DNA of 19,012 bases from Betaproteobacteria bacterium (GCA_009693435.1 SHXF01000081.1:1-19012), one strand, 5' to 3'. Positions 8,453 through 15,852 are shown, counted from the stretch's first letter. Notes: generated by a model not told the origin, from the sequence alone. A program made the numbers and translations.

Positions 8453-9241
8453 TCAGCCCAGGATCTGCCGCGCCTTTGCCCGCGCCGCGTCGCGCTCGGC
8501 GGAAAAAATGTCGAGATACCCGGGATTGAACCATTTGGCGATACCGCTCTTGTAGCTCGAGCGCGCGAACAGCCGGTCGCGCCAGGCGGCGACCCGCGGT
8601 CGCTTGATGATCATGTCGTCCAGGCCGAGGTGTTCGAGGCGGATCAGGTAGGGCGCGTAGGCGATGTCGGCGAGCGAGAACGCGGGTCCGGCGAGCCACG
8701 GCGAACCGGCGAGCGCGCGCTCCATGTCGCGCGCGAGTTTGTCGAAACGCTGCACCGCCGGCGCGAAGAAAGGGGATTCCACGCCCCGCTCGACGTTGGC
8801 GCGCGAGCGCTCGCGCCGCGCCGCATCCACCATGTTGGCCAGCCACGCCTGGTAGTCGGCGGGCGGGCGCTTCAGCTGCTGGATGCGGAAGGCGATGCAG
8901 GTGCTGACGGTGCCGGTGGCGGCGTGCACTCCTTCGTCGAGCTGCTTCATCCACAAGCGCATGCGCGCGATGTCGTAGGGGTCGGCGGGCCGCAGCGCGG
9001 GCGCGGGCCAGGCGTCCTCGATGTATTCGATGATGACGTTCGACTCGATCACCGGCACGCCATCGTGCACCAGGGTGGGCACCACCTGGCCGGGATTCAG
9101 TTTCACGTACTCGGGCTGCTGCGCGTCGCCGGCGCGCAGGTTGAGGTGGTGGGCCGTCCACGCCAGGCCTTTCTCCGCCAGCGCCATGCGCACCTTGGCC
9201 GAGCATACCGACATGTCGTTGTGATAGAGCTCGATGGTCAT
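8453..9241 (-). CDS. LigF-like glutathione S-transferase
   Basis: A 262-residue soluble GST. The N-terminal thioredoxin fold has the glutathione site: C13 and nearby serines in DMSVCSAK, the cis-proline P55 in QVVPTLV, and E66-S67 in IESNVIIEY. The helical C-terminal domain follows from about residue 90. The run LRPADPYDIARMRLWMKQLDEG is close to that of LigF, the sphingomonad beta-aryl etherase, so it belongs to that group of GSTs, which cleave ethers or open or isomerise aromatic intermediates with glutathione. Its start codon overlaps the stop of the upstream paralogous GST in an ATGA, so the two are translated together, possibly as a heterodimer. The exact reaction is unknown. Confidence 0.85.
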   Translation of the reverse strand: MTIELYHNDMSVCSAKVRMALAEKGLAWTAHHLNLRAGDAQQPEYVKLNPGQVVPTLVHDGVPVIESNVIIEYIEDAWPAPALRPADPYDIARMRLWMKQLDEGVHAATGTVSTCIAFRIQQLKRPPADYQAWLANMVDAARRERSRANVERGVESPFFAPAVQRFDKLARDMERALAGSPWLAGPAFSLADIAYAPYLIRLEHLGLDDMIIKRPRVAAWRDRLFARSSYKSGIAKWFNPGYLDIFSAERDAARAKARQILG

Positions 9242-10038
9242 TTTGATTTCCCCTGTTCAACGATCGCGGCGAGCCTGGCGCGCGCCGCCGGCTGGCCCTG
9301 CGTCATCAGGCCGATCAATTTTTCGTTGAACCATTTCGTCATCGCCGTCTGATAGCTCGGTCGCTGCTGCAGGCGATCGGCCCAGCCGGCCACCTGCGGC
9401 CGGCTGCGTATCAGCTGCTCCAGGCCCAGGTGTTCGAGGCGCGTCATGTAGGGCGTGTAGGCGATGTCCGCCAGGGAGAAGGTGTCGCCCGCCAGCCAGG
9501 GGGACGCCGACAGGGTGCGCTGCATGTCGTCGAGCAGCTTCGCATAGCGCGCCAGGGCGGGCGCGAAACCGGGCGCCTCCATGCCCAGTCGGATCGCCGA
9601 GCCGATGCGCTCGCGCCGTTCCTGCGTGGGAATCTTCGCCAGAAAGGCATCCAGTTCCGCGGGGCTCTTGCTCGCGTGCTGCAGGCGCAGCGCAATGCAG
9701 TAGCTGATGGTGCCGATGGCGGCGTGCACGCCTTCGTCGAGCTGCTTGGTCCACAGGCGCATGCGCGCGCGCCCGTGCGCATCGGCCGGCTTGAGCGGCG
9801 GCGAGGGCCACTTGTCGTCGAGGTATTCGCAGATGACCGTGGACTCGATCACCACCCTGCCGTCGTCGATCAGGGTCGGCACCACGCCGCCGGGATTCAA
9901 CTTGAGGTACTCGGGCTTTTGCGCGTCCCCGGCGCCGAGATTGAGCCCGTGCGGCGTCCATTCCAGGCCTTTCTCGGCGCACACCTGGCGCACCTTGGCC
10001 GCGCACACCGACATGTCGCTATGGTAGAGCTCGAGCAT
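9238..10038 (-). CDS. LigF-like glutathione S-transferase (upstream paralogue)
   Basis: A 266-residue paralogue of the neighbouring GST. It shares the DMSVC-AKVR start (C12), cis-proline P54 in GVVPTLI, E65-S66 in IESTVICEY, the LKPADAHGRARMRLWTKQ linker and the terminal SLADIAYTPYMTRLEHLGL helix. IESTVICEYL is very close to the LigF sequence. I chose the ATG at 10038 because GAGGAG lies six bases upstream; an ATG at 10044 would directly abut that box, and a longer open frame reaching 10170 runs into the upstream gene. The SnoaL-like gene ends only ten bases before this start, so all three are co-transcribed. Duplicated GSTs in tandem are typical of aryl-ether degradation loci, but the substrate is not shown here. 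Confidence 0.85.
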   Translation of the reverse strand: MLELYHSDMSVCAAKVRQVCAEKGLEWTPHGLNLGAGDAQKPEYLKLNPGGVVPTLIDDGRVVIESTVICEYLDDKWPSPPLKPADAHGRARMRLWTKQLDEGVHAAIGTISYCIALRLQHASKSPAELDAFLAKIPTQERRERIGSAIRLGMEAPGFAPALARYAKLLDDMQRTLSASPWLAGDTFSLADIAYTPYMTRLEHLGLEQLIRSRPQVAGWADRLQQRPSYQTAMTKWFNEKLIGLMTQGQPAARARLAAIVEQGKSK

Positions 10039-10048
10039 CGTCATCTCC

Positions 10049-10663
10049 TCAGAGGGGCGCGGCGGCGAGCCACGCCTCGCCCTCCGCTTTGAGTGTCGCC
10101 AGTTCCGGGCTGCCGTTCGTGGGCAGGTCCAGGCGCGATTCGAATCCGTTGCTGGCCAGGGAATAGGCAATGTAGCGGTAGCCTTCGGGGAAGCGCTGCA
10201 GTTTTTCCATGTCCAGTTCGATGCGCACGCCGGGCACCACCGGATCGATGCGGTCTTTTTCGTAAATGGCGTCGCGCTTCAGGATGCGCCACACGCCCTC
10301 GCGCTTTTCCAGCCGGTCGTAGAAGCGGCCCCAGCCCATGCTGTCGACTTCCACGCCGTGCAGCACCACGCGATTCATGATGAAGGCGTTGCTCTCGGCG
10401 ATGGCGCGGTGCCCCTTCAGGCTCGTCTGCGTGGCGCCCATGGAATGCTTGGCGCGCGAGCGGGTCTTGCGCATTTCCATCGAGCCCGCGAGAAACGCGC
10501 TGAACAGGCCGCTGAACCAGGTGACGCAGATCGTTCCCTCCGGATGGAAGGTGGTGCGCAGCCGCTCCCAATCGCCGGCGTCGCGCCAGAATCCCCAGTT
10601 CTGCACCAGCGTGGCGATCTCGTGCCGGTCCAGCATCTGCTGCAGTCGTTGGTCGTTGTTCAT
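10049..10663 (-). CDS. SnoaL-like / NTF2-fold protein
   Basis: A 204-residue protein whose first half, from DRHEIATLVQNWGFWRDAGDWERLRTTF-type sequence onward, matches the SnoaL_4 (nuclear transport factor 2-like) family. The pattern is a short helix, D-x-G-D-W and then a central cone of strands (GVEVDSMGWGRFYDRLEKREGVWRILKR). The family includes dehydratases, isomerases, dioxygenase small subunits and cyclases acting on cyclic substrates. No catalytic triad can be assigned with confidence. It is first in the leftward operon with the two LigF-like GSTs, which suggests it acts on the same pathway. The ATG lacks a strong ribosome binding site; an 11-codon mini-frame at 10660-10695 overlaps the start in an ATGA and might couple translation. 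Confidence 0.72.
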   Translation of the reverse strand: MNNDQRLQQMLDRHEIATLVQNWGFWRDAGDWERLRTTFHPEGTICVTWFSGLFSAFLAGSMEMRKTRSRAKHSMGATQTSLKGHRAIAESNAFIMNRVVLHGVEVDSMGWGRFYDRLEKREGVWRILKRDAIYEKDRIDPVVPGVRIELDMEKLQRFPEGYRYIAYSLASNGFESRLDLPTNGSPELATLKAEGEAWLAAAPL

Positions 10664-10762
10664 GCGCTTTTTACTTTCATGCTTGTCTCTTTCATTTTGA
10701 TGGGTTGCCGCGCCTGGCGTATTTGCGGCAGTGAGCCGCGCGCCCTGTGCGCGGCGTTCCGG

Positions 10763-10957
10763 TCAGCCCCGCAATGTGACAGTCCAGGGGACGGGGTCGG
10801 CGGCATATTCGGCGAAAGGAGGCACCTCGAAGCTGTTGAGGATGATGCCTATCATGCTGTAGTGGCCGGTCAGCGTGATGGCTTCCAGCAGCTGTTTCCG
10901 CCCCAGTCCGGCCGCGTCCAGCGCTTCGCGGCGCACATCCGGCAATCTGTCAGTCAT
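10763..10957 (-). pseudogene. Carboxymuconolactone decarboxylase-like C-terminal remnant
   Basis: A 64-codon frame encodes LLEAITLTGHYSMIGIILNSFEVPP, in which the L-E-x-x-x-L-x-G-x-Y-S-M-x-x-x-x-L-N-x-F-E-V pattern is the characteristic last helix of the carboxymuconolactone decarboxylase/AhpD family. Family members are about 150-190 residues long, and the part with the catalytic cysteine region is absent. The DNA upstream is A/T-rich and non-coding, so this is a 5'-truncated gene that may still be expressed as a small peptide. It lies in the same direction as the SnoaL-GST operon and may once have been its first gene. Confidence 0.6.
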
Positions 10958-11042
10958 GCTTGATCAATTCCGTTCCTGCTTTTTTGCAAGTCTAAACGAT
11001 CGCTCGCGATTATCGATTACCGGGATTGCGCGCACGGCAATA

Positions 11043-11071
11043 TTGACAAAACAGGGTTTGCTTCGCAGAAT
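11043..11071 (+). promoter_or_regulatory. Sigma70-like promoter of the rightward catabolic cluster
   Basis: A perfect -35 hexamer TTGACA (11043-11048), a 17-base spacer and CAGAAT (11066-11071) as -10 form a credible housekeeping promoter. Transcription would begin near 11078 and read into the first VOC gene at 11184, leaving a leader of about 105 bases that contains the 10-bp repeat array. The surrounding 10958-11100 is A/T-rich and probably also holds the leftward promoter. Confidence 0.6.
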
Positions 11072-11090
11072 TATCAAATAGTAAGATTTT

Positions 11091-11150
11091 CATCCGAATA
11101 TTTCCGATTTTGTCCGAACTTGTCCGAACCCGCCCCAGCTCGTCCGGACT
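11091..11150 (+). promoter_or_regulatory. Array of six helically phased 10-bp repeats (probable operator)
   Basis: Six consecutive decamers in exact 10-bp register share the core xxTCCGAxxx. Units 3 and 4 (11111-11120, 11121-11130) read TGTCCGAACT and TGTCCGAACC; unit 6 (11141-11150) reads CGTCCGGACT, whose GTCCGGAC is a perfect palindrome. Units 1 and 2 keep TCCGA, and unit 5 is the most diverged. Ten-base spacing puts every copy on the same face of the helix. The IclR-type regulator encoded at 11768-12808 is the obvious candidate ligand; IclR relatives PcaU and PobR are known to bind 10-bp repeats. Confidence 0.65.
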
Positions 11151-11183
11151 TCATAGCGCGTGGATTCAATACGAGGAGACTGC

Positions 11184-11741
11184 ATGAGCGCCGCCCCGCA
11201 TATCGCCTTCAGCCACATCGGCATCTTTGTCACCGACATCGACCGCATGGAAAAATTTTACAAGGGCCATTTCGGTTTCATCGCGACCGATCGCGGTGAG
11301 CTCGACACGCCGGCCGGCACGGCGCGCTTCGTCTTCCTCAGCCGCGACCCGCGCGAGCACCATCAGCTGGTGCTGGCGACCGGGCGGCCGGCCGATCTGA
11401 GTTTCAACATCGTCAACCAGATGTCGTTCCGCACGGATTCGCTGAAGTCGCTGCGGGATCTGCACACGGCCGTGGCGGCCGACCCGGACGCGAGCGACAT
11501 CCAGCCGGTGACGCACGGCAACGCGATGTCGGTGTATTTCCGCGACCCGGAAGGCAATCGCATCGAACTTTTCATCGACACGCCCTGGTACGTCGACCAG
11601 CCGCTGCGGGTGCCTATGGACCTGTCGCTGCCCGACGACCAATTGTGGAAATGGGCGGAAGATTTCGCCCGCTCGCGACCCGGGTTCAAGCCGATAGCCG
11701 AGTGGGAGGCGGACATGTCGCGCCGCATGGGGGTGTCCTGA
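11184..11741 (+). CDS. VOC-superfamily protein (extradiol dioxygenase/glyoxalase fold), copy 1
   Basis: A 185-residue protein with the two beta-alpha-beta-beta-beta modules of the vicinal oxygen chelate fold. The likely metal ligands are the histidine of FSHIGIFVTDID, a histidine of REHHQLVLATGRP and the glutamate of DPEGNRIELF, the His/His/Glu set of type I extradiol dioxygenases. Short one-domain members include ring-cleaving dioxygenases, glyoxalases and isomerases, so the reaction is open. The ATG at 11184 is preceded by GAGGAG at five bases. It is the first gene behind the TTGACA promoter and the 10-bp repeat array. It is clearly paralogous to the VOC gene at 13883-14425, sharing EHHQLVLA-GRPA, THGNA-S-YF-DPEGNR-EL and PWYV-QP. 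Confidence 0.83.
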   Translation: MSAAPHIAFSHIGIFVTDIDRMEKFYKGHFGFIATDRGELDTPAGTARFVFLSRDPREHHQLVLATGRPADLSFNIVNQMSFRTDSLKSLRDLHTAVAADPDASDIQPVTHGNAMSVYFRDPEGNRIELFIDTPWYVDQPLRVPMDLSLPDDQLWKWAEDFARSRPGFKPIAEWEADMSRRMGVS

Positions 11742-11767
11742 ACACGGCGCTGCCGCACAGCGTCGCG

Positions 11768-12808
11768 GTGCCGAGCAGTGCCGCCTTGCCGCGCCGCTCC
11801 ACGGTGCCGCGCCGCGCCGCTGCGCCACGCCGCGCGGCAGCAGCACGCGCCGCCCCGCACCCGGCGCGGCCGGCCGGGTCCAGTCTGGCGCGCATGCTCT
11901 CCATACTGGACCTGTACACCGTCAGGAAGCCGCTGTGGACCGCCGACGAATTGACTGAGCAACTCGGCTATTCGCGTCCCACCGGTTATCGCTACGTGCG
12001 CGAACTGTGCGCCGCCGGATTGCTGATGCGCATTCCCGGGGGCGTGTATCTGCTCGGCCCGCGCGTGCTCGAGCTGGATTTCGTCATTCGCCAGAGCGAT
12101 CCGGTGCTGCATGCCGGCCGTCCCATCATGAAAGAGCTGCTGGAGCGCACCGGGTGCGACGTCACCTTGGCCAACATCTATGGCGACCAGATCCTCAACG
12201 TGCACCACGAGCCCGGCCCGCAGCCGCTGCGCCTGAGTTACGACCGCGGTCGCCCGCACCCGCTGTTCCGCGGCGCGACGGCGCGCGCGATCCTCGCGTT
12301 CCTGCCGCGCGCGCGGCTCAGGCGGCTGCACGAAACGCATGCGCGCGATGTGGCGGCGGCCGGGCTGGGGCGCAGCTGGGACGAATTTCGCGCGGCGCTG
12401 CAACCGGTGCGCAAACTCGGCTACAGCGTGTCGCGCGGCGAGCTCGACGCGCATCTCACCGGCATCGCGGCGCCGCTGATAGGATCACCGCGTGGTTCAC
12501 CGCGGGGCGGCGCGCGCAGCGGGTCGCGGGATGTGCTCGGCAGTCTGACGCTGGTCACCGCGACCAGGCGTTTCGCGGCGCTCGACCACGCGGCGGTGGT
12601 GGCCATGCTGCTCGATGCGGCGCGGCGCATGAGCGAGGCGATCGCGGAAATTTCGCATCCCAGGGCGGCGGTGCGCGTGGGCGCGCCGGTGCGCTCGACA
12701 CGCGCGAAGGCGTCGCCCAGGGCGGCACACATGGAAGCAATGCCACGTGCGCCGCTGAGGCGGGTCAACGGCGCTGAGGCGCGTCAAGCAACCCGGAACA
12801 GGGTCTGA
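11768..12808 (+). CDS. IclR-family transcriptional regulator
   Basis: A winged helix-turn-helix is visible in LARMLSILDLYTVRKPLW, then ADELTEQLGYSRPTGYRYVREL, then GLLMRIPGGVYLLGPRVLELD. The effector-binding domain follows, with LLERTGCDVTLANIYGDQILNVHHEPG, a GATARAILAFLP stretch and GYSVSRGELDAHLTGIAAPLI. Such proteins control aromatic and carboxylic acid catabolism. The true start is uncertain: the domain needs sequence from about 11880, where ATG 11894 would cut into it, so I chose GTG 11768, with GTG 11804 as another option. The N-terminal extension is a Pro/Arg/Ala low-complexity run and the last 50 or so residues are a basic tail, both unlike the family. It probably acts on the array at 11091-11150 and perhaps on the repeat at 15775. 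Confidence 0.82.
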   Translation: MPSSAALPRRSTVPRRAAAPRRAAAARAAPHPARPAGSSLARMLSILDLYTVRKPLWTADELTEQLGYSRPTGYRYVRELCAAGLLMRIPGGVYLLGPRVLELDFVIRQSDPVLHAGRPIMKELLERTGCDVTLANIYGDQILNVHHEPGPQPLRLSYDRGRPHPLFRGATARAILAFLPRARLRRLHETHARDVAAAGLGRSWDEFRAALQPVRKLGYSVSRGELDAHLTGIAAPLIGSPRGSPRGGARSGSRDVLGSLTLVTATRRFAALDHAAVVAMLLDAARRMSEAIAEISHPRAAVRVGAPVRSTRAKASPRAAHMEAMPRAPLRRVNGAEARQATRNRV

Positions 12809-12856
12809 GCAGCGTTCGATAAACAGTTCAAAGTTCCGGCGAATACGGGAGAAGCA

Positions 12857-13822
12857 ATGATGAGACTGGCGATTGCGGCAATGGCAGTGGCACTGGCTGC
12901 GGCGTGCGCGCTGCCCGTGCTTGCCCAGGACTATCCCAGCAAGCCGGTCAAGTTCGTCGTCGGATTTCCACCGGGCGGCAGCACCGACGTGATCAGCCGC
13001 GTGCTCGGGCAGAAGCTCTCGGAGCGGCTGGGGCAGCCATTCATCGTCGAACAGAAGGTCGGCGGCGTGGGGCTGATTGCCAATGATTTTGTCGCCAAAT
13101 CGCCTCCGGACGGCACCAGCATGGTGCTGCTCACCGGTGGCCATCCGGGCACGGCGGCCATCATGAAAAAGCTGCCCTACGATCCGGTGAAGGATTTCGG
13201 CATGGTGTCCACCGTCATCGCCTATCCGATGGTGATATCGGTGGCGCAGGACTCGCCCATCAAGTCGCTGCCGGATCTCTTCGCCCGCGCCAAGGCGCAG
13301 CCGGGCCGGATCAGTTTTTCCTCGGCGGGCATGGGCAGCCTGCACCACCTGCTGGGGGAATGGATGAACATCGAAGCCGGCACTAACATGCTGCACGTGC
13401 CTTTCAAGGGCGCGGCGCCGGCGATGGTCGAAGTGCTGGGCGGGCGCATCGACGTGATCATAGAGACGGCCACCTTCGCCTTCGGCCAGATTCGCGGCGG
13501 CAAGCTGCGCGGACTGGCGTTGTCATCGGCCGGCCGCTATCCGCTGATGCCGGAACTGCCGACGGTTGCCGAAACCGTGCCCGGGGTGGAATTCAGTTCC
13601 TGGCTGGGCGTGGCGGTGTCGCCGGGCACGCCGCGGCCGGTCGTGGACAAGCTGAACCGCGAACTGCGCGCGATCCTGGAGTTGGCCGACGTGAAGCAGC
13701 GCTTCGCCGAATTCGGCGGCGTGGCCACCGCTTCCAGTCCCGAGGAAATGCAGGCGCGCATCGAGCGTGAAATCGCGCGCTGGAGGCGTGTGGTAGAACT
13801 GAAAAACATCGAGCGACAATAA
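12857..13822 (+). CDS. Bug-family periplasmic substrate-binding protein (TctC-like)
   Basis: A 321-residue secreted binding protein. The first 23 residues are a hydrophobic Ala-rich signal peptide with cleavage likely at VLA-QDYP. The mature protein opens with YPSKPVKFVVGFPPGGSTD, the hallmark of the Bug/TctC family, and continues with the usual SSAGMGSLHHLLGE and HVPFKGAAPAMVEVLGGRID blocks that line the carboxylate pocket. These proteins capture carboxylates, amides or aromatics for tripartite tricarboxylate transporters or for signalling. No TctA or TctB membrane gene is present in this window, as is usual for Bug genes. A GGGAGA box precedes the ATG; a second ATG follows directly. It is followed by a VOC gene in the same direction, so it probably supplies the pathway substrate. 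Confidence 0.88.
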   Translation: MMRLAIAAMAVALAAACALPVLAQDYPSKPVKFVVGFPPGGSTDVISRVLGQKLSERLGQPFIVEQKVGGVGLIANDFVAKSPPDGTSMVLLTGGHPGTAAIMKKLPYDPVKDFGMVSTVIAYPMVISVAQDSPIKSLPDLFARAKAQPGRISFSSAGMGSLHHLLGEWMNIEAGTNMLHVPFKGAAPAMVEVLGGRIDVIIETATFAFGQIRGGKLRGLALSSAGRYPLMPELPTVAETVPGVEFSSWLGVAVSPGTPRPVVDKLNRELRAILELADVKQRFAEFGGVATASSPEEMQARIEREIARWRRVVELKNIERQ

Positions 13823-13882
13823 CCGCCGGCAGAGATTGCAACTGCTTTCCATTCACGCTATTCACACTTCGAGGAGTCCCTC

Positions 13883-14425
13883 ATGTCGAGAATTCCCAAC
13901 GCGCAACTTACCCACTTCGGCCTCAACTGCAGGGACCTGAAGGCGATGACCGCGTTTTACCAGCGCCTGCTCGGGCTGGTGCAGACCGATGGCGGCGAAT
14001 ACTACGCCGGAGAAATCGTGTTCCTCAGCCGCAACCCGCAGGAACACCATCAGCTGGTGCTGGCCTCGGGGCGGCCCGCGGAAAAGGGCTACTCGCCCAT
14101 CAATCAGATTTCGTTCCGCGTCGACAGTCTCGATGACCTGAAGTATTTCCACACTGCGCTGCAGAACGAGAAGGAAGTCGAGATCCAGCGCATCGTTACC
14201 CACGGCAACGCCTGGAGCATTTACTTCATGGATCCCGAAGGCAACCGGGTCGAGTTGTACACACCCTCGCCGTGGTACGTCGCCCAACCGTTCGGCATAC
14301 CCATCGATCTGACCGACTCGGTGGAAAACCTCGTGGCCCACACCGAGGCGCTGCTCAAGGACAATCCGACCCGCCTGCCGATGCAGGAATGGTCCGACGG
14401 CCTGAAAGCGAGGATCAACCAATGA
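13883..14425 (+). CDS. VOC-superfamily protein (extradiol dioxygenase/glyoxalase fold), copy 2
   Basis: A 180-residue paralogue of the VOC protein at 11184-11741. The probable metal ligands are in THFGLNCRDLK, QEHHQLVLASGRP and DPEGNRVELY. Compared with copy 1 the N-terminus is shorter by a few residues and the loop between modules differs, while NQISFRVDSLDDL and the PWYVAQPFGIPIDL tail are nearly the same. GAGGAG stands six bases before the ATG. Its stop overlaps the start of the flavin monooxygenase gene in ATGA, so the two products are made together and very likely act in sequence, the monooxygenase hydroxylating a ring and the VOC protein acting on the product. Ring cleavage is a reasonable guess; no reaction is proven. 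Confidence 0.83.
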   Translation: MSRIPNAQLTHFGLNCRDLKAMTAFYQRLLGLVQTDGGEYYAGEIVFLSRNPQEHHQLVLASGRPAEKGYSPINQISFRVDSLDDLKYFHTALQNEKEVEIQRIVTHGNAWSIYFMDPEGNRVELYTPSPWYVAQPFGIPIDLTDSVENLVAHTEALLKDNPTRLPMQEWSDGLKARINQ

Positions 14426-15651
14426 CCGCGCGCGATGCAGTGGCGGGCGATCTCGCGAACGCCTCACCGGGGGGCGTCCCTGTGGCGGGGCCGGACGCGG
14501 CGGAACTCGTCGCGCGCGCGAAGGCGCTCGTTCCGGTGCTGCGCGAACGCGCGGCGCAAGCCGAGCGCGACCGGCGCCTGCCGCGCGAAACGCTGGCCGA
14601 GATTCACCGCGCGGGCATACTCAAGGTGCTGCAGCCGAAGAAGTTCGGCGGCCTGGAATCCGACTACGTGGTGTTCTCCGACATCATCCAGGAACTCGCG
14701 CAGGGCTGCGGCTCCAGCGCCTGGGTGTACAGCGTGCTGGGCGAGCACAAATGGGTGATCGCGATGTACCCCGAGCAGGCGCAGCTGGAAGTATGGGGCG
14801 AGGACAGCAACGCCGCGTCCTGCGCGAGTTTCGCGCCGGCCGGGTCGGCCGAGCAGGTGGCGGGTGGCCACCGGCTGAACGGCCGCTGGTCCTTCGCCAG
14901 CGGCTGCGATCATGCGCAGTGGGCGATCATCGGCTCGATGGTGAAGCAGAAGGAGGGCGCTCTCGTGTTGCGGGATTTTCTGATTCCGATGCATGAACTG
15001 ACGATAGACGACGACTGGCATGTGCTCGGTTTGAACGGCACCGGCAGCAAGTCGCTGCTTGCGAAAGATGTCTTTGTTCCGGACCATCGCTCCGTGTCGC
15101 ACGCCGAATTGTTTGCCGGGACCACGGCAGGCCGGCAGGTGCACGAGCAGTACCACCTGTGCCGCGCGCCGCGCGGCCTGATGGCCTCGTTCACCCTGAT
15201 ATCGGTCCTGGTGGGATTGTCGCGGCGGGCGGTGGATGTGTACGCGGAGATGACGGCGGGCAGGGTGTCGCGCGGTATACGCATCGCCGAGTCCGATGCG
15301 GTGCAACTCAAGCTGGCCGAAGCCGCGGCGGAGTCGGATACGGCGCGCATGCTGGTGCGCACCGTGTGCGAAGCGAACATCCGCGCACTGAAGAACTACG
15401 ACGAAATCACCCTGGAACAGCGGGTCAGGACGCGGCGCGACATGGTGTTCGCGGCCAAACTCGCGAGGCAGGCGGCGGATCGCGTGTTCAGCGCAAGCGG
15501 CGGGCATTCGCTCTACGACAGCGCGCCCATGCAGGCGATATTTCGCGACGTGCTGGCGGCGAGTTCGCACCTGTTCATAAACTGGGAACTGGGCGCGGCG
15601 CCGTACGGGCAGTTTCGCCTGGGCATTCCCGTCGACAGCCCGTTTATCTGA
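14422..15651 (+). CDS. Flavin-dependent monooxygenase, acyl-CoA dehydrogenase fold (HsaA/HpaB-like)
   Basis: A 409-residue protein with the group D flavin monooxygenase layout: a helical N-terminal domain (LPRETLAEIHRAGILKVL, then KKFGGLESDYVVFSDI), the CGSSAWVYSVLGEHKW helix, the central barrel with GRWSFASGCDHAQWAI and LGLNGTGSKSLLAKDVFVP, and a C-terminal helical bundle with ASGGHSLYDSAPMQAIFRDV. Relatives (HsaA, HpaB/C2) hydroxylate phenols using reduced flavin from a separate reductase. No reductase is visible in this window, so it must be encoded elsewhere. The acyl-CoA dehydrogenase catalytic glutamate is not evident, which argues against a true dehydrogenase. The start overlaps the VOC stop by ATGA; a longer open frame starting earlier runs through the VOC gene. 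Confidence 0.82.
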   Translation: MTARDAVAGDLANASPGGVPVAGPDAAELVARAKALVPVLRERAAQAERDRRLPRETLAEIHRAGILKVLQPKKFGGLESDYVVFSDIIQELAQGCGSSAWVYSVLGEHKWVIAMYPEQAQLEVWGEDSNAASCASFAPAGSAEQVAGGHRLNGRWSFASGCDHAQWAIIGSMVKQKEGALVLRDFLIPMHELTIDDDWHVLGLNGTGSKSLLAKDVFVPDHRSVSHAELFAGTTAGRQVHEQYHLCRAPRGLMASFTLISVLVGLSRRAVDVYAEMTAGRVSRGIRIAESDAVQLKLAEAAAESDTARMLVRTVCEANIRALKNYDEITLEQRVRTRRDMVFAAKLARQAADRVFSASGGHSLYDSAPMQAIFRDVLAASSHLFINWELGAAPYGQFRLGIPVDSPFI

Positions 15652-15670
15652 AGGTGCCCGCTATGAATTT

Positions 15671-15736
15671 GTCATTCCCGCGAAAGCGGGAATCTATTTC
15701 CATGATTGCACGGGTTCCCGCCTCCGCGGGAACGAC
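15671..15736. repeat. REP doublet: two facing palindromes
   Basis: Two hairpins of the widespread CCCGCG...GCGGG type sit 20 bases apart: ATTCCCGCGAAAGCGGGAAT (15674-15693) and GTTCCCGCCTCCGCGGGAAC (15714-15733). They are framed by GTC on the left and GAC on the right, so the whole 66-bp unit is itself inverted, as in REPIN elements. It lies 19 bases after the monooxygenase stop and could trim or protect the 3' end of that transcript. Confidence 0.75.
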
Positions 15737-15774
15737 AACATTGGAATATACAGAGGCGCCCTGAAGCGCCTGTT

Positions 15775-15806
15775 TGTCCGAACCCGGGATTGTCCGCACC
15801 CGGGAC
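15775..15806 (+). promoter_or_regulatory. Two 16-bp direct repeats sharing the TGTCCGnACC core
   Basis: TGTCCGAACCCGGGAT (15775-15790) is followed directly by TGTCCGCACCCGGGAC (15791-15806). The TGTCCGnACC core equals units of the array at 11091-11150, but spacing is 16 rather than 10 bp. The pair ends 46 bases before the crotonase gene, a plausible operator position for the same regulator. I see no clear -10/-35 nearby. Confidence 0.5.
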
Positions 15807-15852
15807 CTGATTATCGACGGCTGCACTCCTGTAATCACGAAAGAACCACGAC

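Noticed and set aside
10660..10695. Leader mini-frame MKETSMKVKSA overlapping the SnoaL-like start
   Set aside because: The ATGA overlap is suggestive, but there is no ribosome binding site and the peptide is too short to judge.
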